This document shows, piece after piece, positions 7,482 through 15,435 of a DNA stretch of 64,000 bases (its first letter is position 1; every line of letters begins with the position of its first letter). The position numbers were made by a program, and so were the translations under genes. Below the pieces are notes generated by a model. That model had not been told where the DNA came from. It ran no database searches and saw nothing but the letters and a program-made list of their open reading frames with translations. Source of the stretch: Flavobacteriales bacterium (GTDB lineage: Bacteria; Bacteroidota; Bacteroidia; Flavobacteriales_F; PHOS-HE28); assembly GCA_020635655.1 (NCBI GenBank), contig JACJZI010000007.1:124001-188000 (forward strand). The letters run 5' to 3'.

Positions 7482-8747
7482 ATGGAAGAGGTCGATGTCA
7501 TTGTCATCGGTGCCGGTCCCTCAGGCTGCGTGGCCGCCGCTCACCTTGCACGGGCAGGTAGAAAGGTCGTCGTACTGGAACGATCGGTCTTCCCCCGCTT
7601 CGTGATCGGGGAGAGCCTGCTGCCCAGGAGCATGGACCATTGGGAACGGACCGGTCTCCTACCCGACCTGGAAAAGCAGGGCTACGCGCGGAAGCTGGGT
7701 GCGCGGTTCCTGCGCGGGAGGAGCTCGATCGACCTGCGCTTTTCGGAGAATTTCACCAAAGGGTGGACCTGGACCTGGCAGGTGCCGCGTGCGCACTTCG
7801 ACAAGGTCGTGGCCGATGCCACGGCAGCCCAGGGCGCGAACATCCTTTATGGTCATGCCGTCGACAGTGTCGATCTGGGAACTGGGGATCGCGTGACGGT
7901 CACAGCCGGTGGCCGGACCTTCTCAGGGCGCTACATCATCGATTCGAGCGGTTATGGGGGGTCCCTGGTGAAGCTGCTCGGACTGCGGGACGAGCGGATG
8001 CGCACCGGGCGTATCGCCACGTTCACCCATGTGCGGGAGACCGAGCGTGAACGGTTCCCGGACCCGATGCAGATCAGCTTCGAGATCCTGGACGTCGACC
8101 TATGGTATTGGGTGATCCCGTTCTCCGATGGCACCACATCGCTCGGTTTCGTGGGCGATGAACGTCATTTCGCACCATTCCGAAGCGGCCTTGCACGCAG
8201 CGATGCCTTCCGGCAGATGATCGAACGCTCGACCAATTTCCGGGAGCGCACCATCCCGCTCGAACACCTTTTCGAGCCCCACTTTCTGACCGACTACACA
8301 CACTACAACGAAAAACTTTACGGGCACAACTATGTGCTGACCGGCAATTGTGCGGGGTTCCTCGATCCCGTGTTCTCCAGCGGTGTGGCATTGGCGACCG
8401 AATCGGGCCTGCTCGCGGCCGAACTGGTGCAACGGGTCCTCGACGGTGAAAAGGTGGATTGGGACGAGGCGTACGTTGCCCACATCCGCCATGGGGCGGC
8501 CGTATTCGATTCCTACATCAAGGCCTGGTATACCGGCGAGCTCCAGAAGATCTTCTTCTCACCACGCATCGACCAGAAGATCAAGGAGCAGATCATCTCG
8601 GTACTTGCGGGCTACGTATGGGACGACAAGAACCCGTTCGTGAAGCGGCATGACCACATCTTGCAGCAACTGGCCATGATCGTGGACCGAGAAGCCAACA
8701 CGGGAACGAGCGAGCGCCTCGTGGCCACCATCACCGGAACGGCTTGA
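7482..8747 (+). CDS. Flavin-dependent halogenase-like FAD oxidoreductase
   Basis: 421 residues. The N-terminus has a Rossmann motif VIVIGAGPSGCVAA (GxGxxG at 10-15) and an ER pair in VVLERS. Residues 42-48 read IGESLLP, where halogenases and their relatives have a (V/I)GESLLP block, and residues 94-102 read GWTWTWQVP, close to the flavin-dependent halogenase signature WxWxIP. A third block, FLDPVFSSGVALA near 293-305, is the substrate/flavin-gate segment of this group. Geranylgeranyl-reductase-type enzymes share some of these features, so true halogenation is unproven. No flavin reductase, polyketide synthase or peptide synthetase gene is beside it. It converges on the M1 peptidase gene with only nine bases between stops. 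Confidence 0.75.
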   Translation: MEEVDVIVIGAGPSGCVAAAHLARAGRKVVVLERSVFPRFVIGESLLPRSMDHWERTGLLPDLEKQGYARKLGARFLRGRSSIDLRFSENFTKGWTWTWQVPRAHFDKVVADATAAQGANILYGHAVDSVDLGTGDRVTVTAGGRTFSGRYIIDSSGYGGSLVKLLGLRDERMRTGRIATFTHVRETERERFPDPMQISFEILDVDLWYWVIPFSDGTTSLGFVGDERHFAPFRSGLARSDAFRQMIERSTNFRERTIPLEHLFEPHFLTDYTHYNEKLYGHNYVLTGNCAGFLDPVFSSGVALATESGLLAAELVQRVLDGEKVDWDEAYVAHIRHGAAVFDSYIKAWYTGELQKIFFSPRIDQKIKEQIISVLAGYVWDDKNPFVKRHDHILQQLAMIVDREANTGTSERLVATITGTA

Positions 8748-8756
8748 GCGATCGCC

Positions 8757-10637
8757 TCAGGGCGACGGCGCCTGCTCCATTCCTTTCGTCCCTCGGGGAT
8801 ACTGATCATTGGTCCTATCGATATCCGCGACCCGTTGTGTCGGGTCGAGCATGATCGACAGAGGAGCGCCGGAGCGACCGTAGAGCACAAAGCTGTAGGT
8901 CGGGTCGGTCCACTGCCAGGGAGGCAGCACGGTGAACCGATGATCCTCACTGTCGGTCGATTTGGCACCGAGCTCGAGCGACGTGGGGATGTGGAGAACA
9001 GTGACGTCACTGTCCGGACCGAGGACGGCCACCTCAACGGGCATCACCATTTCACCGATACGGCGGATGGTGATCCGGGTGCTGTCGCCGGAGGTCGTGA
9101 CGGTATCGACCGCATAATCCACGGCGCGGGTGGTGTTCAGCCACTCATCGAAATACCACGTCAGGTCGAGCCCGGAGGTCTTTTCCATGGCCAGTTCCAG
9201 GTCCTCCGGCCGCGGATGCTTGAAATGACAGGCCGCATAGTAGTTCCGAAGTCCGCGGTGTAGTGTGTGATCCCCGACCACGCTGCCCAACTGGTGCAGG
9301 AACATCTCCCCAATGCTGTAGGCCGTGATGCCATAGGCCCTGTTGGTGAGGTAGTGGTCCGCATGCAGGCGCATCGGTTCATGATCCGGCTGCCCGACCA
9401 GTTCGGCATAGTTCCGATATGCAGCCGAATGCGCGGCGCCCTTCGCCCCGAAGAGCTGCCGCATGACCTCCTCGCCGGCGAACTCGGTGAAGCCCTCGTC
9501 CATCCATGGAAAGTGGCTTTCATCGTTGGCCAGCAGCCCATAGAACCAACTGTGGATGCTTTCGTGGACACTGACGCCCACGAGGCTGCCCAGGCGCCTT
9601 TCCCCATTGATCAAGGTCATCATGGGGTATTCCATGCCGCCATCACCGCCCTGCACAAAGGAGTACACAGGCCAGGGATACTGTCCGTAGGTGGAGTCCA
9701 TGTACTGGAAGGAATGGACCATGTAGCCGGGCAACTGCTCCCATACCTCCCGCAGCGCAGGCTTGTCCTTGAAGAAGAACCGGAGCAATGGGCCATCGGG
9801 CACTTGCGCGGTCAATTGGGCATAGTCCCGGTCCGCGGCCCAGGCCATGTCATGCACATTCTCGGCCTTGAAATGCCAGGTCAGCCGACCCCGCTTGTCC
9901 ACATGCATACGGGCTGGGTCCGGCCTAGCATATCCATGGCCGATCGTGCCGGGGTCCTGTAGCACCCCGGTGGCCGCCACGGTGAAGCTGCTGTCCAGTG
10001 TCACCTCCAGGTCGAAGTCGCCCCATTCCCCGTAGAACTCGCGGGCCACGTAGGGATCATTGTGCCAGCCTCGGTCGTCGTAGGCGCACACCTTGGGATA
10101 CCATTGCGTCATGCTGTAGGCGACCCCTTCGGCATTGTCACGGCCACTGCGGCGGACCTGGACGGGCACCTGGCCTTCGAACACGATCGACACCTCGGCA
10201 TTCGTTGCGGGGAGCACGGGTCGCTCTGGGATCACCCGGAGGATGGTCCCGAACGGACGCAATGCTGCAGGTCGCCCATCCACATCGATCGCCGTGCACT
10301 TGAGCATGCCCTGGTCCGGTGGCGCCAACTCCGCGATCCGGCCGCCCACCCGGGGGTCGGGGTCGGGGATGGTGCGTGAACGGACGTCCATTTCACTTCC
10401 CGGGCGGAACGCGTTCGGGTAGAGGTGGAAGAACAGTACGGCCAGGGTATCCGGGCTGTTGTTGGTATAAATGAGGTGCTCCGTGCCTCTGTAACGGTGG
10501 GTGTGATCATCGAGCGCGACCTTCAGATCGCAGCGGACCCGCTGTTGCCAGCGGACGCATTGCGCGGCACCCATCTGGTGCGCATGCATCAGGACCGCAA
10601 TGAAAAGGGCATGGAGCCACATCCGCTTGAAGCGCAT
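8757..10637 (-). CDS. Secreted M1-family zinc metallopeptidase
   Basis: 626 residues with a signal peptide (MRFKRMWLHALFIAVLMHAHQMGAAQ). The gluzincin site is HESIH at about 357-361, with the distal zinc ligand in the following WMDEGFTEFAGEE segment; the preceding GGDGGMEYPMMTLI replaces the GAMEN substrate motif. It would trim peptides outside the cytoplasm, probably in the periplasm because there is no T9SS sorting domain at the C-terminus, unlike the second M1 protein at 47246-49690. The start is fixed by the signal peptide. A CATCTTTG -7-like box (10642-10649) lies only four bases before the ATG, suggesting a leaderless transcript. Confidence 0.85.
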   Translation of the reverse strand: MRFKRMWLHALFIAVLMHAHQMGAAQCVRWQQRVRCDLKVALDDHTHRYRGTEHLIYTNNSPDTLAVLFFHLYPNAFRPGSEMDVRSRTIPDPDPRVGGRIAELAPPDQGMLKCTAIDVDGRPAALRPFGTILRVIPERPVLPATNAEVSIVFEGQVPVQVRRSGRDNAEGVAYSMTQWYPKVCAYDDRGWHNDPYVAREFYGEWGDFDLEVTLDSSFTVAATGVLQDPGTIGHGYARPDPARMHVDKRGRLTWHFKAENVHDMAWAADRDYAQLTAQVPDGPLLRFFFKDKPALREVWEQLPGYMVHSFQYMDSTYGQYPWPVYSFVQGGDGGMEYPMMTLINGERRLGSLVGVSVHESIHSWFYGLLANDESHFPWMDEGFTEFAGEEVMRQLFGAKGAAHSAAYRNYAELVGQPDHEPMRLHADHYLTNRAYGITAYSIGEMFLHQLGSVVGDHTLHRGLRNYYAACHFKHPRPEDLELAMEKTSGLDLTWYFDEWLNTTRAVDYAVDTVTTSGDSTRITIRRIGEMVMPVEVAVLGPDSDVTVLHIPTSLELGAKSTDSEDHRFTVLPPWQWTDPTYSFVLYGRSGAPLSIMLDPTQRVADIDRTNDQYPRGTKGMEQAPSP

Positions 10638-10641
10638 GCGA

Positions 10642-10649
10642 CAAAGATG
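10642..10649 (-). promoter_or_regulatory. Candidate -7 element abutting the M1 peptidase start
   Basis: CATCTTTG on the reverse strand ends at 10642, four bases before the ATG at 10637. It is identical to the boxes at 192 and 42430. Confidence 0.4.
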
Positions 10650-10679
10650 GCGACAACGATGCCGCCACCCAGTGAAGGA

Positions 10680-11171
10680 TCAGGAGAGGAGCCGCTGGCG
10701 CAGTGCGAACTCCAATTGTCGGTTCGCCTCGATCAATTGCTCGGTGCGGACATTGCGTTCATCCTCGGCCTTGACCTCCGCATAGGCCTGATGCACTGCC
10801 CGGACCAGTTCATGGGGGTCCCAGGGTTTGGCCATGTAATGCGAAATGCCACCCTGGTTCACGGCGTTCACCACGGCCTGCATGTCCGCGTAGCCGGTCA
10901 TGAGCATGCGCCGAACGCGCGGGAATCGTTCCCGCACCAGTTTGAGGATCTCATGTCCCGGCGTACCCGGCATGCGTTGGTCGCTGATCAGTACATCGAT
11001 CCGGTCGGTGGACAGGAACGACCACGCCTCTTCCAGTCCTGAGGCCGTGTAAACATGGAATTCACGGCCGAAAGCGGCCGCGAACGCCTGCCGGTTCGGG
11101 GCGTCGTCATCAACGAAGAGGACGGTGGGACGCTCGAGCTGTGGCGGATGGTCGAACATACGTGTTGCCAT
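10680..11171 (-). CDS. Stand-alone response-regulator receiver protein (RpfG-type REC)
   Basis: 163 residues forming one receiver domain plus a C-terminal helix. Acidic pocket DDD at 21-23, phospho-acceptor D64 in VLISDQRMPG, and conserved K115 in AKPWDP. The LMTGYADMQAVVNAVNQG stretch is typical of RpfG/HD-GYP-type receivers and is nearly the same as in the hybrid kinase at 15436. There is no HD-GYP or DNA-binding output; the tail (ERNVRTEQLIEANRQLEFALRQRL) is a predicted coiled coil that could bind a kinase or another partner. It is divergent from the ThiF gene, with which it probably shares a regulatory region. ATG 11159 is an alternative start. Confidence 0.85.
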   Translation of the reverse strand: MATRMFDHPPQLERPTVLFVDDDAPNRQAFAAAFGREFHVYTASGLEEAWSFLSTDRIDVLISDQRMPGTPGHEILKLVRERFPRVRRMLMTGYADMQAVVNAVNQGGISHYMAKPWDPHELVRAVHQAYAEVKAEDERNVRTEQLIEANRQLEFALRQRLLS

Positions 11172-11254
11172 GATGATCGGATGGAGGATTGCTTGTCCTA
11201 CCTACGCGAACTGGCCTGTTCGGGTTTCACGGTAGCGTCCAAAATGTTCATAAA

Positions 11255-11284
11255 TTGTTAATAACTCAAAGTTGACTAGCTTTA
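11255..11284 (+). promoter_or_regulatory. Candidate promoter of the ThiF gene (TTG-N19-TAGCTTTA)
   Basis: A TTG at 11255 and TAGCTTTA at 11277-11284 are spaced 19 bases apart, fitting the Bacteroidota -33/-7 pattern with one mismatch. The stretch is unusually AT-rich for this genome. It rules out a TTG start at 11272 for the downstream gene and favours ATG 11332. Confidence 0.55.
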
Positions 11285-11331
11285 CCGCTGCGTGGGACCT
11301 TGTGGTCCTTCGCGGACCTCTTCAGCGACCA

Positions 11332-12483
11332 ATGGACGACCTGGCCCTTGCCCTGGCCAAAGTGTCGGATGCGGACCACCGGACCTACCTACCGGAGATC
11401 CTGCACCCCACACGATCGGAGGAACGAGCACGTCTCATGATGTTGCTCGCCGAACGGGGTATTCGCGTACACGACGTGCTCCATGGGCAGGTCCGCGAAT
11501 TGATACGGACCCATTCCCCCGACCGTCGATCCTCGCCTGAGGAACTCGACCGTGCTGCGGACGCGCACCTGCAAGGGCACGGACCCGGGATGTACGGGGT
11601 GTGGGTCCATTATCCCTGGAGCGGTCGATTGGTGCACATGTTGGACGAGGAGGAATTCGCCCTTGTTCGAACCGACCGCAACCGGAACAAGATCACGCGG
11701 GAGGAACAACAGGTGCTGTCCACCAAGAAGGTCGGTGTCATCGGGCTTTCCGTGGGGCAGTCCGTCGCACTGACCATGGCCTTGGAGCGTGGATTCGGGG
11801 AGATCCGGCTTGCCGACCATGACATCCTGGAGCTCAGCAACCTCAATCGGATCCGCTCCGGTGTGCATGCCCTGGGAGCGAACAAGGTGATCAACGTGGC
11901 CCGTGAGATCGCGGAGATCGACCCCTTCCTGAAGGTCGTTTGCTTCACTGAAGGCATCGATCGGGACAATATCAATGCATTCCTTACGGACGGCGGGGAT
12001 CTCGACATCCTGATCGAGGAATGCGACAGCGTGGATGTGAAGGTCTATGCGCGCCAGCATGCGAAGCGTCTTGGAATACCGGTCGTCATGGACACCAGCG
12101 ACCGCGGACTCGTGGATGTGGAGCGATTCGACCTGGAACCCGAGCGGCCGATCCTGCATGGGTTGATCGATGATCTGGACCTGGCGGTGGTCGAACGCCC
12201 GATGTCCGACCTGGAGAAGATGCCGTTCCTCGGCAGGATGGTCGGCATGGAGACACTGAGCGATCGAATGAAGCGTTCGTTGCCGGAGGTGGGCAAGACC
12301 CTTGTGACCTGGCCACAATTGGCCAGCGGGGTCGTTCTTGGTGGAGCCCTAGTCACCGAGATCGTGCGCCGTGTGCTCCTCGGTATCCACCAACCATCGG
12401 GCAGGTGGTGGAACGATTTTCTGACCGGATCGACCAGCGCCATGCCACAAATGGAACCGACCCGTTCGAACTCTGAAGAATGA
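11332..12483 (+). CDS. ThiF/E1-like adenylyltransferase family protein
   Basis: About 383 residues. Residues 1-130 are an N-terminal extension of unknown fold. The ThiF/MoeB-like adenylating domain follows, with glycine-rich loop VGVIGLSVGQS (134-144), an acidic pair in LADHD (160-164), NLNR (170-173) and a lysine at 185. The second half contains the usual C-terminal strands (GIPVVMDTSDRGLVDVERFD). Such enzymes activate a carboxylate with ATP before transfer to sulfur or nitrogen. No catalytic cysteine in the MoeB/ThiF position and no CxxC zinc pairs are evident, so simple MoeB or ThiF function is unlikely; it looks closer to Rv1355c-type E1-like proteins. It overlaps the next gene by ATGA, implying translational coupling. 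Confidence 0.75.
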   Translation: MDDLALALAKVSDADHRTYLPEILHPTRSEERARLMMLLAERGIRVHDVLHGQVRELIRTHSPDRRSSPEELDRAADAHLQGHGPGMYGVWVHYPWSGRLVHMLDEEEFALVRTDRNRNKITREEQQVLSTKKVGVIGLSVGQSVALTMALERGFGEIRLADHDILELSNLNRIRSGVHALGANKVINVAREIAEIDPFLKVVCFTEGIDRDNINAFLTDGGDLDILIEECDSVDVKVYARQHAKRLGIPVVMDTSDRGLVDVERFDLEPERPILHGLIDDLDLAVVERPMSDLEKMPFLGRMVGMETLSDRMKRSLPEVGKTLVTWPQLASGVVLGGALVTEIVRRVLLGIHQPSGRWWNDFLTGSTSAMPQMEPTRSNSEE

Positions 12484-13247
12484 CCCTCGAACGAAAGGAC
12501 ATGGAAACCATCAAGCTCTACGCCTTTCCCGCTCCGAAAGAGCCTGATCTCTGCGGGGAGTTCCTTCGGGAGCACAGGAAGGTCCTCGAGGACTTCGGTA
12601 TCTCACAGGTGACCACGAACAATGATCGCTGGACGAAGGACCCCAACACCTATGTGATCGTGGCACTTCATCCCCGGCATGGGATGGTGGGTGGGATCCG
12701 GCTGCAGCTCCAATCCAATGAACCGCTGCCGATGGAGGAGGCCCTGCGCAAGCTCGACCCACGGATAACCGAGGTGCTCAACGAGCTGAAGGACCACGGC
12801 AATGGTGAGGTCTGTGGGCTATGGAACGCCAACAGGTTCGCCAATCATGGGATACCGATCCTCCTGAGCAAGGCCGTCACCGCCATCTCGGTCATGGCCA
12901 ATGCCCGCCGCATGGTCTGTCTTGTGGCCCATTACACGCAGCGCCATCCCAGGAGGAACGGGTTCGTCGTGATCGACACGATCGGGGATTCAGGAAGGTT
13001 CAGCTATCCCATCCCCAGCATCACCGCCATCGCGATGGTCAATCCGGATACGATGATCCTGGAACATGCCATGGATGAACAGCGCCAGCAGATCTTCAGC
13101 CTGCGACTGCGGCCACAGCAGGATCGGATCGAATATCCTGCGGGTGAACCCATTCTCGTCGAATACGACCTGCGTGTGAATACCAATCTGCTCGACCTGC
13201 ATGCCTACCAAAGCATCCAGACCGAGCGTATGCGCTACAGCGCCTAG
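12480..13247 (+). CDS. Acyltransferase-like (GNAT/autoinducer-synthase-like fold) protein
   Basis: 255 residues. The middle (VIVALHPRHGMVGGIRLQLQ, then GEVCGLWNANRFANHG followed by a long helix VTAISVMANARRMVCLVAHYTQ) resembles the core of N-acyl-amino-acid and homoserine-lactone synthases, where a strand with ExxxxxR is followed by a helix and a second strand. No clear acetyl-CoA Q/RxxGxG/A loop is seen, so assignment to GNAT is by pattern only. The ATG at 12480 overlaps the ThiF stop; ATG 12501 (METIKLYAFP) is an alternative. The pairing with an E1-like activating enzyme suggests the two act on the same small molecule or peptide. Confidence 0.55.
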   Translation: MTLERKDMETIKLYAFPAPKEPDLCGEFLREHRKVLEDFGISQVTTNNDRWTKDPNTYVIVALHPRHGMVGGIRLQLQSNEPLPMEEALRKLDPRITEVLNELKDHGNGEVCGLWNANRFANHGIPILLSKAVTAISVMANARRMVCLVAHYTQRHPRRNGFVVIDTIGDSGRFSYPIPSITAIAMVNPDTMILEHAMDEQRQQIFSLRLRPQQDRIEYPAGEPILVEYDLRVNTNLLDLHAYQSIQTERMRYSA

Positions 13248-13288
13248 GGTCGAAACAAAGGACGTCCCTTCCACGTATCAGCCGGGCC

Positions 13289-15433
13289 ATGCAAGGTATG
13301 GTCCGCTCGATCGTTCAACTCGCGATCATGGTGCTGCCGGTGTTCATGTGCCGGGCCCAGGACACCATTGCATTCCCACAACAGGCCGAACGGCCGGTGG
13401 GAGCTCTCTTCCAGTTCCTCGAGGACAGCATTGGGAGCATGTCCCTGAAGGAAGCCGTCCATGACCGGAATTACCGTCCACTGGAACAGGACGTACCCAA
13501 CCTTGGAACATCGGGTTCGGTCTTCTGGGCAAGGGCAGTGATCAAGAACAACTCAGAGAAAAGGGAGGTGGTCCTGTCCCTGCCACACCCGGAGATAGAC
13601 CTGTTGGATGTTTATATCCTGGAGCGATCGGCCCCGGTCCACCTTGCCCATGTCGGCCAAAGCGTTCCACGTGATCAACGGATCGCATCCGACCCTGAAT
13701 TCCTCTTCCGACTTCCCATCCCGTCCGGGGCATCCTTGCCCGTGCTGCTCCGCGTACAAAGCAACAAGCAACTGCAGCTTCCACTGATCCTGACCACGGA
13801 CTCCGAGTTCGACCAACATCGCGCAGGCCGGAACCTGTTCCTGGGCGGCTATATGGGGATCATGCTGGTCATGGCGATCTACAACCTGTTCGTGTTCTTC
13901 TCCTTCCGCGAACGGAGCTATTTCCTCTACGTTGTCTATATCCTGTTCGTCTGTTGCACACAGCTTGCGTTCATCGGTATCGGACCATTCTATCTCTGGG
14001 CGGGAAGTGTGTGGATCTCCAGCAAAGCATCGTTGATCCTGACCCTGCTGACCGCGATGGCCGCAAGCGAGTTCATCCGTTCGTTCCTTCGCACAAAGGA
14101 GTACATACCCAAGATCGACGGTACTATCCCGTACTTCTACGGGCTCTTCCTTCTCAACATCGCGATCTACTTGTTCGTGAGCCCGACCACGGGATACAAG
14201 GTCGCCCAGTTGATCTCCGGCATGTTCGCTTTCACCTTGCTGGGAATGATCATAGCCGTCTGGAGAAAGGGAGTGCGGCAAGCCGGCTTCATGTTGCTGG
14301 CATGGAGCGCCTTCCTCACCGGCACAATGGTCTTCGTGATGAAGGACATGGGCATCCTCCCCTACAACTCCATCACCATCTATACCATGCCCGTCGGCTC
14401 GGCGATCGAGGGCGTCCTGCTCTCCTTCGGCCTGGCCGACCGCATCAACATCCTGCGTCGCGAGAAGGAACGCTCGCAGGCCGACGCGCTCCGGATCTCA
14501 CGCGAGAACGAGCGCATCATCCGCGAACAGAACGTGATCCTAGACCAGAAGGTGAAGGAACGCACCCTGGAACTGCAGGAATCGAACGAGCACCTGAAGC
14601 GCACCCAGACCCAACTGGTGAACGCCGAGAAGATGGCCTCGTTGGGCCAGCTCACCGCCGGCATCGCGCACGAGATCAACAACCCGGTGAACTTCATCAC
14701 CAGCAACATCCCTCCATTGCGCAGGAACCTCGACGAGATGTTGCAGATCCTGAAGGCCTATCGGAGCATGGGACCCGATGCGACGAGCGACCAGATCGCC
14801 GCGATCGTCGACATGGCCGGGGAACTGGACCTTGACGAATCCCTGAACGAACTACCGGACATCATCGCCAGCATCGAGGAGGGCGCCGACCGCACCACCG
14901 AGATCGTACGCGGGCTCCGGAACTTCAGTCGGTTGGACGAGGACAGCCTCAAACCGGCCGACATCAACGAGGGCATCCGCTCGACCCTGACGGTGCTCGG
15001 CTCCGAGCTCCGGGACCAGGTGGAGATCGAGCTGGACCTGGAGCCCCTGCCCCAGGTGGAATGCTTCCCGGGCAAGCTCAATCAGGTGTTCATGAACATG
15101 CTGAACAATGCCATGCAAGCCACCCGCCAGCGCTATGGCGGCGACCGCAAGGGACACATCCGTGTGCGCACCAGCGCCACGGACCAGGAAGTGACCATCC
15201 GCATCGAGGACGACGGTACGGGCATGACGCCCGAGGTCGTCTCCCGGATCTATGAACCCTTCTTCACCACCAAGGACGTGGGTGAAGGCACCGGTCTGGG
15301 CCTGAGTATCGCATACGGTATCATCGAAAGGCACCACGGACGGATCGGCGTGGAGAGCACACCCGGTGTCGGGACCATATTCCAGGTAAGCCTGCCGATC
15401 CATCAGCCCCGTGTGGCACAGAAACGCGCGTGA
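13289..15433 (+). CDS. 7TM-type (7TMR-DISM) sensor histidine kinase
   Basis: 714 residues: signal peptide (1-23), an extracytoplasmic beta-rich 7TMR-DISM extracellular domain (about 30-180, with SGSVFWARAVIKNNSEKREVVLSLPHPEIDLLDVY read in parts), seven hydrophobic helices (about 185-395), a coiled coil (REQNVILDQKVKERTLELQ), then a kinase core. The H-box is AHEINNPVNF with His near 461, followed by an N-box NQVFMNMLNNAMQA, G1 DDGTGM and G2 GTGLGLSIAYGI. It should autophosphorylate on sensing a periplasmic ligand. It lies 41 bases after the acyltransferase-like gene and next to the hybrid kinase, so it may sense the product of that pair. ATG 13298 is an alternative start. Confidence 0.9.
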   Translation: MQGMVRSIVQLAIMVLPVFMCRAQDTIAFPQQAERPVGALFQFLEDSIGSMSLKEAVHDRNYRPLEQDVPNLGTSGSVFWARAVIKNNSEKREVVLSLPHPEIDLLDVYILERSAPVHLAHVGQSVPRDQRIASDPEFLFRLPIPSGASLPVLLRVQSNKQLQLPLILTTDSEFDQHRAGRNLFLGGYMGIMLVMAIYNLFVFFSFRERSYFLYVVYILFVCCTQLAFIGIGPFYLWAGSVWISSKASLILTLLTAMAASEFIRSFLRTKEYIPKIDGTIPYFYGLFLLNIAIYLFVSPTTGYKVAQLISGMFAFTLLGMIIAVWRKGVRQAGFMLLAWSAFLTGTMVFVMKDMGILPYNSITIYTMPVGSAIEGVLLSFGLADRINILRREKERSQADALRISRENERIIREQNVILDQKVKERTLELQESNEHLKRTQTQLVNAEKMASLGQLTAGIAHEINNPVNFITSNIPPLRRNLDEMLQILKAYRSMGPDATSDQIAAIVDMAGELDLDESLNELPDIIASIEEGADRTTEIVRGLRNFSRLDEDSLKPADINEGIRSTLTVLGSELRDQVEIELDLEPLPQVECFPGKLNQVFMNMLNNAMQATRQRYGGDRKGHIRVRTSATDQEVTIRIEDDGTGMTPEVVSRIYEPFFTTKDVGEGTGLGLSIAYGIIERHHGRIGVESTPGVGTIFQVSLPIHQPRVAQKRA

Positions 15434-15435
15434 TC

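Noticed and set aside
11332..13247. ThiF-like gene considered as part of a CBASS or Bil-type antiphage system
   Set aside because: No E2-like, JAB-like, ubiquitin-like or cyclase partner is present, and the neighbours are sensor kinases.
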